The notes under the pieces: model-generated
Told to the model about the DNA's origin: nothing
What the model saw: the letters and a program-made list of their open reading frames with translations, nothing else
Database searches by the model: none
Position numbers and translations under genes: made by a program
Source of the DNA: an uncultured Methanoregula sp.
GTDB lineage: Archaea; Halobacteriota; Methanomicrobia; Methanomicrobiales; Methanospirillaceae
Length of the DNA: 64,000 nucleotides
Reading direction: 5' to 3'
Assembly: GCF_963667735.1 (NCBI RefSeq)
Contig: NZ_OY763919.1
Coordinates: 1,145,539-1,209,538, forward strand
Part shown: positions 33,646-45,231 of the stretch, in pieces
Layout: the number at the start of each line of letters is the position of its first letter
Numbering within the stretch: position 1 is the stretch's first letter

Positions 33646-33785
33646 TGCGCGATTGCGGCAGGGGTCCGGGTCCGGTTTGTCTCCCGGGCACATTTACGTC
33701 GTGAAGCTCTTTTTTACCAAACTGCGCTCATGGATCCCCCGGGTCCGGAAACTCCGTCCCGGATCCCGATTGCCGCAATCGCGCA
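33646..33785. repeat. Perfect 15-bp inverted repeat framing ~110 bp
   Basis: TGCGCGATTGCGGCA at 33646-33660 is exactly complementary to TGCCGCAATCGCGCA at 33771-33785, and the flanks show further imperfect complementarity (GGGTCCGGG-type blocks). The interior does not encode a protein I can support. It could form a long hairpin or be the ends of a small mobile element. Confidence 0.6.
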
Positions 33786-33922
33786 GGATCCGGTATCAAG
33801 AGCCGTATCCGCACAATCTGGATTGCTAATCGGATTCAGGTACCAAAATCGGATTATTCGGAATCCGTATATTTTTGAGAGTATACAATGCGGGAAAAAC
33901 AAGTCATTTCCGGGAGGATCAT

Positions 33923-33975
33923 GTTTAAATGCCCGGGTGTGCTATTATGTGATCCACAAAATCTGATGACAAACC
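33923..33975 (+). promoter_or_regulatory. Possible degenerate fourth rRNA promoter copy
   Basis: GTTTAAATGC, then CTATTATGTGA about 20 bp later, resembles TTTAAATACC and CTACATTGTAA in the clear rRNA promoters downstream. It is also followed by CCGACGAAACC, as the others are followed by CACGACGA. Weaker than the other three. Confidence 0.3.
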
Positions 33976-34020
33976 GACGAAACCTTCTCTCGGGAAAGGT
34001 GTCGGTTTCGAGGTGAAACA

Positions 34021-34075
34021 ATGCAGGCAACAAGGTTTAAATACCTCCAAAACCTACATTGTAAGCCCGTGAACG
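34021..34075 (+). promoter_or_regulatory. rRNA promoter P1
   Basis: First of three near-identical units: AATGCAGGCAACAAGG, then TATA box GTTTAAATACC (34035-34045), then CCTACATTGTAAGCCCGTGA, where transcription should start about 25 bp after the box, near 34065. Confidence 0.75.
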
Positions 34076-34140
34076 CGTAAAATTCACGACGATGGGAACC
34101 AAACAACCCGTTAAAACCGGGCTTGGTCTCTCATGCGAAA

Positions 34141-34200
34141 CAATGCGAGTAACAAGGTATAAATATCCTTGAAACCTACATTGTAAGCCCGTGAATGCGT
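34141..34200 (+). promoter_or_regulatory. rRNA promoter P2
   Basis: Second unit, 123 bp after P1: AATGCGAGTAACAAGG, TATA box TATAAATATCC (34159-34169), then CCTACATTGTAAGCCCGTGA. Start expected near 34187. Confidence 0.78.
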
Positions 34201-34287
34201 GTAACAACACGACGAAGTTCACAGTTCAGGTTCCTTGATGAAGGACCAAACACGCAGGCTCTGCCTGCCTTGGTCCCGACGGAAAAT

Positions 34288-34345
34288 AATGCAAGTAACA
34301 AGGTATAAATATCCTTGAAACATACATTATGAGCCCGTGTTCAAT
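34288..34345 (+). promoter_or_regulatory. rRNA promoter P3
   Basis: Third unit, 145 bp after P2: AATGCAAGTAACAAGG, TATA box TATAAATATCC (34304-34314), then CATACATTATGAGCCCGTG. Start expected near 34331, about 175 nt before 16S. Confidence 0.78.
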
Positions 34346-34424
34346 CAAGCAACACGACGAAACATAACACAATCTCTTTGATGGAGATCCAACGATGCCC
34401 GGCTTGACCGGAGTTGGTTCTGAC

Positions 34425-34462
34425 GTTGATACTGGCAAAGCGGAAATTTGTTTAGTAACCGC
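34425..34462 (+). other. 5' arm of the pre-16S processing stem
   Basis: GTTGATACTGGC (34425-34436) pairs with GCCGGTGTCGAC (36023-36034), and GTTTAGTAACCGC (34450-34462) pairs with GCGGTTGCTAAAC (35998-36010). Unpaired bases between the helices resemble the archaeal bulge-helix-bulge cut by the splicing endonuclease. Confidence 0.7.
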
Positions 34463-34506
34463 TAATTCCTTAAGAACAGTTCAGTAAGTGTGCGTATTTA
34501 AAGATG

Positions 34507-35974
<1,468 letters not shown>

Positions 35975-35997
35975 AACGAATTTGATTCTAGGGAAAG

Positions 35998-36034
35998 CGG
36001 TTGCTAAACAAACCACAAATTTGCCGGTGTCGAC
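35998..36034 (+). other. 3' arm of the pre-16S processing stem
   Basis: GCGGTTGCTAAAC and GCCGGTGTCGAC are complementary, with a few G-U pairs, to the two blocks at 34450-34462 and 34425-34436. The intervening AAACCACAAATTT faces AAAGCGGAAATTT, a bulged region of bulge-helix-bulge type. Confidence 0.7.
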
Positions 36035-36042
36035 AAGAATAA

Positions 36043-36096
36043 GGTTCAACCGCCACAAGGGGGTGGAAGAATTCGGGTTCGAATCCCGATGAGCCG
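36043..36096 (+). ncRNA. D-armless tRNA-like element (t-element) in the 16S-23S spacer
   Basis: The spacer has no tRNA-Ala. Instead GGTTCA (36043-36048) pairs with TGAGCC (36090-36095) as an acceptor stem. CCGCC-ACAAGGG-GGTGG (36050-36066) forms a 5-bp/7-nt arm, and TCGGG-TTCGAAT-CCCGA (36073-36089) is a perfect T-arm with a canonical T-loop. The D-arm is missing and position 33 is C, so it cannot be a normal tRNA. Such acceptor plus T-arm structures can recruit RNase Z or RNase P for rRNA processing. Confidence 0.6.
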
Positions 36097-36171
36097 TTTT
36101 AGATGCACCTCGAGATGTGAGTCTTGAGGGAAGGGCTGAGAGTCAAACCAATGACTTTGCGAGGCCGTGTA

Positions 36172-36186
36172 AAGGTTTGCACAAAG
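36172..36186 (+). other. 5' arm of the pre-23S processing stem
   Basis: AAGGTTTGCACAAAG is perfectly complementary over 15 nt to CTTTGTGCAAACCTT at 39153-39167, flanking 23S. Confidence 0.75.
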
Positions 36187-36196
36187 GACGTTAAAT

Positions 36197-39142
<2,946 letters not shown>

Positions 39143-39152
39143 AGACGAAATT

Positions 39153-39167
39153 CTTTGTGCAAACCTT
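39153..39167 (+). other. 3' arm of the pre-23S processing stem
   Basis: CTTTGTGCAAACCTT pairs with AAGGTTTGCACAAAG at 36172-36186 (15 of 15 bp). Confidence 0.75.
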
Positions 39168-39212
39168 AAATTATATCCTATCCTATTAGATAGGGTATCA
39201 TCCTACACGGCT

Positions 39213-39284
39213 GCCAAGGTGGCGGAGCGGCCACGCGGTTGACTGCAGATCAACTACACTCCGGTTCAAATCCGGACCTTGGCT
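39213..39284 (+). tRNA. tRNA-Cys (GCA)
   Basis: A 72-nt cloverleaf between 23S and 5S, co-transcribed with the rRNA operon. The acceptor GCCAAGG (39213-39219) pairs with CCTTGGC (39277-39283), and the discriminator is T. The anticodon loop is CT-GCA-GA (anticodon 39245-39247) on the stem GTTGA/TCAAC. The T-arm is CCGG-TTCAAAT-CCGG. CCA is not encoded. Its 5' and 3' processing would also separate 23S from 5S. Confidence 0.95.
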
Positions 39285-39365
39285 TCAACCGAATTGCAAA
39301 ACCGCAGTTCGGTGAAATGAAGGACTTCAAGGTTCTTCTGCATCTAAAAACAAAGCAAAATCGTG

Positions 39366-39490
39366 GTGATAGCGGCCATAGCTGTCGGGACACACCTGGT
39401 CTCATTCCGAACCCAGCAGTTAAGCCGGCACACGTAGTATGCTGTACTGAGGTACGCGAGTCCCCGGGAACCATACCAAGCTGCTATCAC
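39366..39490 (+). rRNA. rrf: 5S ribosomal RNA, copy 1
   Basis: 125 nt. The ends GTGATAGCGG and CTGCTATCAC pair as helix I. The conserved loop region CTCATTCCGAACCCAGCAGTT is present. It follows tRNA-Cys by about 80 nt. Confidence 0.95.
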
Positions 39491-39627
39491 CTTCCTTCTT
39501 ACACGGTACATCTGTTCTTGTAATGTTTCACCAAGAAGCGGATGCTCTAGAATTAATTGTCATTATCGAAAACCAGCGATACAATCGGGTTCGCGACCTG
39601 TATGACAAGTCCAGTCTTAAACGACTG

Positions 39628-39752
39628 GTGATAGCGGCCATAGCTGTCGGGACACACCTGGTCTCATTCCGAACCCAGCAGTTAAGCCGGCACACGTAGT
39701 ATGCTGTACTGAGGTACGCGAGTCCCCGGGAACCATACCAAGCTGCTATCAC
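39628..39752 (+). rRNA. rrf: 5S ribosomal RNA, copy 2
   Basis: Identical to copy 1 over all 125 nt and 262 bp downstream of it in the same orientation. Its 3' flank is diverged but still related to the flank of copy 1. Confidence 0.95.
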
Positions 39753-39966
39753 TTTCCTATCTTTACACGGTAAATCTGCTTTTATGAGATCTCACATAAG
39801 AGCGGAGCTGATCAAAATACGTCATTCTGTCCACGGGGATGGCTCAGGTTCACGACCTGAATGATGAATCAAAGCCACCTGTTTTTAACCTGAATCTGAT
39901 GGCTACGGGCAAGCAGGATACATTTTCCCATTGTCCCTTAAAAACGAATATCCTGAAAAATGAGGG

Positions 39967-40782
39967 TTATTCCATTTCCAGAAGAACTGAACGGTCCTTG
40001 TAATACCGGAATATTCCTTCAGCCCATTCCCGAGCCTTTGGATCGCTGCTGAACATATCTGCAGAACTGTCATACACGTTATTTACCGTCTTGTTGAGCC
40101 CCAGCGAGAGGTGCTTATCGGTGACGGTGATGCCCAGATGCAGGGGCTCCTCGACAATCCAGATCCGGAAATTGGTATAGGGTTTGAGCTGCCGGAGTTT
40201 GCTTGAGAACGGCTCCTGCATCAGTCCCTCCACAATCTTGTGGCTCACCACAAGTTCAACCGGGATGCCGGCAACGACACGCTCCGAGAGAACATCGGCT
40301 ATCGCGGGACTCATCACCGACGAGATGCCGTGGATGTACTCTGCCTGCTGCAGGATGGAAAGAAAATGCGAATAGACATGAAACATGTTGTCTGTGGTGT
40401 CGAATTTTAATTCGGAACCGATGAGATCTCCTATCTGGTGAAGGAACGGCTCGGGTATCCCCTCGATATCGTGGGTTGCCCAGAATTCCCGGTGCTTCAT
40501 CAGCTCCCCGATTGTCATGACGAAATTCCCGATCTTGCTGGCAAGGATGTTGCCCACCGGGGTGATATGGTACCCGTGATCCCGCTGCTCGATAAGGGAT
40601 AAGCGCTCGAGACTCCGGATCTTGGGGATGATGGCCTGCGATGTGCTGCCGGTCACATCCCGAAGCTCTGACAGTTGTTTTGGCCCCATGGTTACGGCAA
40701 GCAGAATCTGGATCTTCAGCCGGGAGGAGAAGATGGATTGGATTAATTTGCTGTTGTCATTATAGACTTCGAGAGGATCCAT
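39967..40782 (-). CDS. FilR1-type helix-turn-helix transcriptional regulator
   Basis: 271 residues. An N-terminal winged-helix DNA-binding domain (about 20-90) includes KIQILLAVTMGPKQLSELRD and SQAIIPKIRSLERLSLIEQ, with the wing RDHGYHITPVG. The C-terminal ligand-binding part (about 130-255) matches the FilR1 middle domain found in many methanogen regulators (ELVVSHKIVEGLMQEPF, LHLGITVTDKHLSLGL, DSSADMFSSDPKAREWAEGI). FilR1 is a product of a quorum-linked system in Methanothrix; here the ligand is unknown. A TATA box at 40806-40814 (minus strand CATATATAC) lies about 26 bp before the ATG, so the mRNA is probably leaderless. Confidence 0.88.
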   Translation of the reverse strand: MDPLEVYNDNSKLIQSIFSSRLKIQILLAVTMGPKQLSELRDVTGSTSQAIIPKIRSLERLSLIEQRDHGYHITPVGNILASKIGNFVMTIGELMKHREFWATHDIEGIPEPFLHQIGDLIGSELKFDTTDNMFHVYSHFLSILQQAEYIHGISSVMSPAIADVLSERVVAGIPVELVVSHKIVEGLMQEPFSSKLRQLKPYTNFRIWIVEEPLHLGITVTDKHLSLGLNKTVNNVYDSSADMFSSDPKAREWAEGIFRYYKDRSVLLEME

Positions 40783-40888
40783 CCATGTAGGTTTGCCGAA
40801 TGGGGGTATATATGCTAACTCATTTTTTTATCATCTGTACATCAATAAATCCCGGGTTATACCAGTGGTTTTTGGTAAAAAATGAAAT

Positions 40889-41830
40889 TTAAATTACCTG
40901 GTACAGTGGCACCAGGACCAGGATTGCCAGTGAAAAACAGATGTACTGCCCGTCCGAGATGGCATCGGCCAGGAAATCCCTCATATGGGCCTGATCCAGG
41001 AGATAAACGCAGCCATGGGAGTACAGATTCGCTGCAACCAGCAAAGCGGTTGCGAAGAGTGGCAGGGAGAGGATCAGGCTGAGAACGATTAAGGGTGTGC
41101 CGAGGAGCAGGATTACCCTGGAAAGGATAGTCTTCGCCTTCTCTTCCCCAAAGATAACCGGAATTGTCCTCACCCCGGCACTGGCATCCCCGATCCGGTC
41201 CCGCATGTCCGGGATAAGCGAGGCCATGAAACCCCACATGAAGAAGAGCACAAAGACGAGTGCTGTTTTGAAATCCGGTATGCCGGCACTGAGATATACC
41301 GGCAGGAGCGAACAGATGACTGCCCAGGAGATTCCGACGGCGATATTTTTTACAGCTGGGATCTCTTTTAACCGGGAATACCCGGTCCAGGCCGGAAGAC
41401 AGCGGAAACTGTACATGATCCCCAGGATGAATGGTGCGGTGGTTGCGAGCAGCGGCAGAACGCCGTACATGGCAGAGAAGGCCAGCGCAAGCAGAAGTGC
41501 GAGAATCCCCCCATAATACAGGGGTTTTTCATACCGTTTGGTGAATGCAAACCGGTCCTGCCGGTTGATGGCATCTTCATCCTCGTCCGTTTTCCTGTTG
41601 AGGTTATAGATGGAGAACGCCACCAGGAATGGTATGATTGCGGTCATCGCACTCCAGGAAACCTGCTGGATGATACAGGAAACAAATGCCATTGCCACGC
41701 ATTCAAAGGAGAGCAAAAGAGAACTGAATATGAGGAAATTGTAGAGATCACCAATTCTGTTCCCTGTTTTTTCATTGAACCGGAAGGGATAGTTCCTTTC
41801 CCGGACAACCTCGTCGGTAGATACTTCCAT
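40889..41830 (-). CDS. UbiA-family prenyltransferase
   Basis: 313 residues with about eight or nine transmembrane helices. The first Asp-rich motif is NLNRKTDEDEDAIN (about 78-91), the NXXXDXXXD-type site that binds the prenyl diphosphate through Mg. The second is PDMRDRIGDASAG (about 208-220). A short cytosolic N-terminus (MEVSTDEVVRERNYPFRFNE) precedes. The aromatic or glyceryl acceptor cannot be read from sequence; archaeal relatives include geranylgeranylglyceryl phosphate synthase, but this one diverges. A 17-bp palindrome lies 50 bp upstream of its start. Confidence 0.87.
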   Translation of the reverse strand: MEVSTDEVVRERNYPFRFNEKTGNRIGDLYNFLIFSSLLLSFECVAMAFVSCIIQQVSWSAMTAIIPFLVAFSIYNLNRKTDEDEDAINRQDRFAFTKRYEKPLYYGGILALLLALAFSAMYGVLPLLATTAPFILGIMYSFRCLPAWTGYSRLKEIPAVKNIAVGISWAVICSLLPVYLSAGIPDFKTALVFVLFFMWGFMASLIPDMRDRIGDASAGVRTIPVIFGEEKAKTILSRVILLLGTPLIVLSLILSLPLFATALLVAANLYSHGCVYLLDQAHMRDFLADAISDGQYICFSLAILVLVPLYQVI

Positions 41831-41879
41831 ACATTGATAAAAACGAAGAAAAAGTTAACATTCATTCTGTCAGCGAATG

Positions 41880-41896
41880 TTCATCGCTGCGATGAA
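41880..41896. promoter_or_regulatory. 17-bp perfect palindrome upstream of the UbiA gene
   Basis: TTCATCGC-T-GCGATGAA at 41880-41896. A nearby second inverted repeat, AACATTC (41857-41863) and GAATGTT (41874-41880), sits between it and the UbiA start at 41830. Likely an operator, possibly for the adjacent FilR1-type regulator. Confidence 0.45.
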
Positions 41897-42021
41897 TTCG
41901 AAATCCCGTGATAAATATGTAACCCTGACAAGAAACGTTCGATAAGACATGTGGATTAAGGGCTACCCAATCTCTCCAAAATATAGTTCGATTACTATAT
42001 CAATCTGGTGCATGGAAATGA

Positions 42022-42453
42022 ATGACACGGATCATCCAACGGAGTAATCCGCAGATGAGCTCCTGCCTGAAACCCCGGGTGGAGGACCGGGTGGAATCAT
42101 TTTTTCAGATTGTCCCGATCCTGGACCTGATCAACGGGGCACGGCTGGGGGAGCAGAAGAAAAACCTGGAAGATAATCTCCGGAATTACGGGTATATTCC
42201 CCAACGGTCGGATGTGGTTATCCTTGATCACAGCCATATCGCGGATTATACGATCACCATTGCCCGATACACCCTCGATTATGTTGATGATGGAGATACC
42301 ACCGGCAAGACCGTTTCTGTTGACGGGTCGGTTGCGATAAAGATCGACAATTCCGGCAACCGGGATATCCTGATCTCTCTGAAAACATATCCGTTCGGGC
42401 CTGTTTTTGATCCCCATTATGCCGGGGCAACCCCGTTCTGCAGTAAAAACTGA
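42022..42453 (+). CDS. Hypothetical protein, beta-rich
   Basis: 143 residues, not recognised. After a short N-terminus it has an amphipathic helical part (VEDRVESFFQIVPILDLING), then alternating strand-like segments (DYTITIARYTLDYVDDGD, GSVAIKIDNSGNRDILISLK) and a C-terminal FCSKN. There is no signal peptide or membrane segment. TATA-like ACTATATCAA at 41993 puts transcription start near 42020, fitting the ATG at 42022 as leaderless. ATG at 42055, preceded by GGAG, is an alternative. Two more ATGs at 42012 and 42018 open a frame of only 9-11 codons overlapping this start. Confidence 0.6.
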   Translation: MTRIIQRSNPQMSSCLKPRVEDRVESFFQIVPILDLINGARLGEQKKNLEDNLRNYGYIPQRSDVVILDHSHIADYTITIARYTLDYVDDGDTTGKTVSVDGSVAIKIDNSGNRDILISLKTYPFGPVFDPHYAGATPFCSKN

Positions 42454-42529
42454 GACCCTCTGATGCGGTTCTTTCAATCTTGTTCTTTCGGATATCCGGG
42501 CCGCTTCAGCTCACAAGCCCGGCGTTGAT

Positions 42530-43324
42530 TTACCGGGTCTCAACCAGGTACCTGATTATCGTCCTGCCCAGCTGTTCGGGACACTGGTACTGCAGCCCGT
42601 GACCTGCGCCCGGGAACCCGGCCAGTTCTGCGTTTGGGATCCGGTCAGCGAGAATCCGCGCGTTACCGGGAGGGATGATAACGTCGTCGGTGCCGGTAAT
42701 GACCAATACCGGGCACCGGATCGCCGGCAGCCGGTCGAACGACCCCGGCCATGAGAAGAATGCCTCCGCCTGCCGCCCGGCATTCTCAACACTGGTTGTC
42801 TCATGCACTTCGGGGCAGTACTTCCACGGGTCATGGGTTGCCAGCCAGTCTTCCGGGAAGAGCACGGAGAACATCCGGTGTGCAATCTCCGGCAACTCCC
42901 CGCTCTTGTCCGAGAGCCGGTTCCAGATCTCAGGCCCCATCCGGATGCCGTTCGTTCCTCCGCAGGTTCCTGCAACAAGGATGAGCTTCTGCACCCGGGC
43001 CGGGTGGGAGATGACCAGTTCCTGCGCAATGGAGGCACCCATGGAGAGACCGAGCAGATGGGCGCAGTCGATCCCGCAGGCATCCATCAGGGCTGCCGCA
43101 TCATCTGCAAAGAGGGTGATGGAGAACGCTCTGTCCGATGCAGTGGAATACCCGGTACCCCGGTTATCGAAGATGAGGACGCGGAAGTGGCGGGCAAGCA
43201 GTGCGAGCAAAGATGGGTTCCATGTATCCATTGTTGATGCAAACCCGTTGATGAGGAGAAGCGGATACCCCGATCCGATCTCCCTGTACGTGAGCGTGAT
43301 CCCGTTCACTGCGGCTGTTTTCAT
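42530..43324 (-). CDS. Alpha/beta hydrolase
   Basis: About 264 residues from the ATG at 43324 (MKTAAVNGITLTYREIGSGY), which follows GAAGAGGGG. The in-frame ATG at 43351 is possible. The oxyanion-hole region is LLINGFASTMDTW. The nucleophile elbow is LLGLSMGASIAQEL (G-L-S-M-G, Ser near residue 93). The acid is in TGTDDVIIPPGNA and the catalytic His in GAGHGLQYQCPEQLG. The complete triad makes it an active hydrolase of the haloperoxidase/esterase type. The substrate is unknown. Stands alone. Confidence 0.87.
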   Translation of the reverse strand: MKTAAVNGITLTYREIGSGYPLLLINGFASTMDTWNPSLLALLARHFRVLIFDNRGTGYSTASDRAFSITLFADDAAALMDACGIDCAHLLGLSMGASIAQELVISHPARVQKLILVAGTCGGTNGIRMGPEIWNRLSDKSGELPEIAHRMFSVLFPEDWLATHDPWKYCPEVHETTSVENAGRQAEAFFSWPGSFDRLPAIRCPVLVITGTDDVIIPPGNARILADRIPNAELAGFPGAGHGLQYQCPEQLGRTIIRYLVETR

Positions 43325-43566
43325 CCCCTCTTCCGGTAATCCTGTCAGCATGCACCCCCGGTAATTATGTATTCACCGGGACGAACCCGGCCTTTCTGTA
43401 TGCGGGATAATCGGCCGGGATGTCTTTTCATCTTTTCGCCCGGGCGGGATGCCTGCGATCCATGCCCGTAACCTGGTGAGGCTGTCCGGTAATGCTGTGC
43501 GAAAACTGCACGAAATCAGCCCGGCCCGGGACACATCTTAAAATAATGAAAATGAAAAATGAAAGA

Positions 43567-44661
43567 TCAGGTGGAAGGCTGCTCTCCCGCTCCGGGGCCG
43601 GAGGAACCGGCCATCCGGCCGGTTTTTGCATAGGTAAAGAGATTCCGGATTGCTATCCCCGCAACCGTTGCCCCGGCAAGGGCAAGGATCATCCAGGCCG
43701 TCATGTACAGGGCTGCAACTGCCCCCCACCCGCCTTTATAGTAGAATTCGTACCAGAACGGGCTGCTGAGCTCTACTGCACTGAACAGTACCTGAAACAG
43801 CCCCGAAAGAGTGGTAAACGCGACAAGGGCGATCCCAAGGATGAGGAAACAGACGAGCATCTCGCCCCAGATCTTCTTTGTGAGTTGTACGGACTCGGCA
43901 ACTGCCATGGTCAGCGTCTTCTTCTCGAGAACGATAACCGGGGTAATGAATGCCGTTATCGCAAACAGAACCACGGTAATGATCATCATCAGGAACGTTG
44001 CATTGGAGGCATACATGAGATGGAATGTTCCGGCAATGGGGCCCTGGCCGTAAGCTTCCGGCTCCACGATATAGCCGAACGGGAACCTGGTTATCAATGA
44101 GTTGATCGTGAGATCTCCCGTGAGCCGGAACAAGTAATAGATTCCAGTTCCTGCCATTGCCAGGATCCCGGACCAGGCAAGAAGCGGCCGGAGATACTTC
44201 CCTGCTTCTGAACATCCATCCCGGATCGTGTGCGCTCTTCCCCCGTCTTCTGCCGGCCGGTAAAGAACGAGTCCTGCCAGCAGGAAACAGAAGCAGAAGA
44301 TGGCAACCCATTCAATGCAGAATGTCAGGACAATCCCTGCAGGCCCGCTGATCAGCTCGTACGGGTACGATCCCAAGATGGCGAGTGCGTATTGCGCAAG
44401 GAACACGAATGCTATCACAAGGCCGGTCAGGGCCGAGAACCAGAGCAGGTGCGTCTCCCGCGCCAGGGTTTTTACGCTCCCGGCAGCTATCCCGACCCCG
44501 CGCCGGAGCCGGCCCGCTCCCCCGGAGGCCCCGCCATCGCCCGGCTGTGCGGCATTTACTGCTACTGGTCTTACGGTGAACGCCGATGGGGATGCGTGCA
44601 GGGTTGGAGTTTTCCGGCACAGGCCGAACCAGTGTTCAGCCATTTCCGATACCCGGGTCAT
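43567..44661 (-). CDS. Membrane protein with degenerate N-terminal GxC tag and DUF6159-like core
   Basis: 364 residues, second gene of the operon headed by the regulator at 45107 (start overlaps its stop by 4 bp). Residues 1-15 (MTRVSEMAEHWFGLC) align with the GWCPN tag of the proteins at 45232-48876 but read G-L-C-R. A Gly/Ala-rich linker (AAQPGDGGASGGAGRLR) follows. The core of five to six TM segments (GSVKTLARETHLLWFSALTG; ESVQLTKKIWGEMLVCFLIL) resembles the proteins at 45232 and 53451, that is the DUF6159-type family. Function unknown; membrane location is certain from hydrophobicity. Confidence 0.78.
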   Translation of the reverse strand: MTRVSEMAEHWFGLCRKTPTLHASPSAFTVRPVAVNAAQPGDGGASGGAGRLRRGVGIAAGSVKTLARETHLLWFSALTGLVIAFVFLAQYALAILGSYPYELISGPAGIVLTFCIEWVAIFCFCFLLAGLVLYRPAEDGGRAHTIRDGCSEAGKYLRPLLAWSGILAMAGTGIYYLFRLTGDLTINSLITRFPFGYIVEPEAYGQGPIAGTFHLMYASNATFLMMIITVVLFAITAFITPVIVLEKKTLTMAVAESVQLTKKIWGEMLVCFLILGIALVAFTTLSGLFQVLFSAVELSSPFWYEFYYKGGWGAVAALYMTAWMILALAGATVAGIAIRNLFTYAKTGRMAGSSGPGAGEQPST

Positions 44662-45107
44662 TTTCCATTCCCCCTGATTTTTGCAAGTAATTCTTCAGCC
44701 ATTTTTGTCGGATCGCCGGTTTTCTCTATCTTGATTCCCAGCTCGGTTGCGAAATCCCAGATGAATTCGATACACTGGGTGAATTCATTGCACGTCCCGC
44801 ATTCGCCGTCATGCTCGTACCAGACCTGCATGCCGTGTTTCTCCGAGACAAAGATATAGGCATTGGTCTGGAACGGGATGGATCGCCCGGACAGGATCCC
44901 GCGTTCCAGATCGATCTTCTCAATCTGGATCCGGTTTGCGCGGGCCATCTCACGGAGCGAGGCCTCGATCTTCTCGTCCACTGCCCGGAGCGCCTGGGAG
45001 ACCCCCTGCCGGGTGATGCCAAGCTCGTTTGCAATGGAGACATTCTGCATCCCGCTGCGGTGCATCTTCCAGAATCCGAACTGTTTTTCGTTCATTGGTA
45101 AGAACAT
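44658..45107 (-). CDS. HTH regulator A of the membrane-protein regulon
   Basis: 149 residues from the ATG at 45107 (MFLPMNEKQFGFWKMHRSGM). The HTH is NVSIANELGITRQGVSQALR. A beta-rich middle follows (GRSIPFQTNAYIFVSEKHGM, QVWYEHDG), then a cysteine set CGTCNEFTQC and a C-terminal helix DPTKMAEELL. It is paralogous along its whole length to regulator B at 49322. The upstream in-frame ATG at 45125 is rejected because the TATA box at 45131-45138 puts transcription start at the ATG at 45107. The palindrome at 45110-45129 suggests autoregulation. It is co-transcribed with the membrane protein at 43567. Confidence 0.85.
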   Translation of the reverse strand: MFLPMNEKQFGFWKMHRSGMQNVSIANELGITRQGVSQALRAVDEKIEASLREMARANRIQIEKIDLERGILSGRSIPFQTNAYIFVSEKHGMQVWYEHDGECGTCNEFTQCIEFIWDFATELGIKIEKTGDPTKMAEELLAKIRGNGK

Positions 45108-45109
45108 AT

Positions 45110-45138
45110 GTAAATGTATAAACATTTACAATATAAAA
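45110..45138 (-). promoter_or_regulatory. TATA box and 8-4-8 operator of regulator A
   Basis: On the minus strand TTTATATT (45138-45131) is followed directly by the perfect palindrome GTAAATGT-TTAT-ACATTTAC (45129-45110), and the ATG is 2 nt further. A repressor bound here would block transcription initiation. Confidence 0.7.
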
Positions 45139-45231
45139 GTATGGGTGGACCCGGACAGAACGCCGGGGATTCATCAGTACGGGAAATACCGGCCCGGGGC
45201 CTTCCCGTTCATCTCGCTGATGGCATCCGCA

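Larger units (their letters stand above)
39366..39890 (+). repeat. Tandem duplication of 5S plus 3' flank (262-bp unit)
   Basis: Each unit is 5S followed by ACACGGTA.ATCTG.T, then an AAG.GCGGA.CT block, then a hairpin-like element. The element reads CGGGTTCGCGACCTGTATGA near 39586 and CAGGTTCACGACCTGAATGA near 39852. The 5S genes are identical while the flanks are only partly similar. Confidence 0.65.

Noticed and set aside
33301..33693. 130-codon minus-strand frame in the region before the rRNA promoters
   Set aside because: No start signals and no fold or family pattern. It overlaps one arm of the inverted repeat at 33646.
36043..36096. Functional tRNA gene in the rRNA spacer
   Set aside because: Acceptor and T-arm are present, but the D-arm is absent and the residue before the anticodon is C. 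Reported as a tRNA-like element.
42012..42047. Short leader peptide frame overlapping the gene at 42022
   Set aside because: Only 11 codons. The first ATG lies upstream of the expected transcript start, so expression is doubtful.
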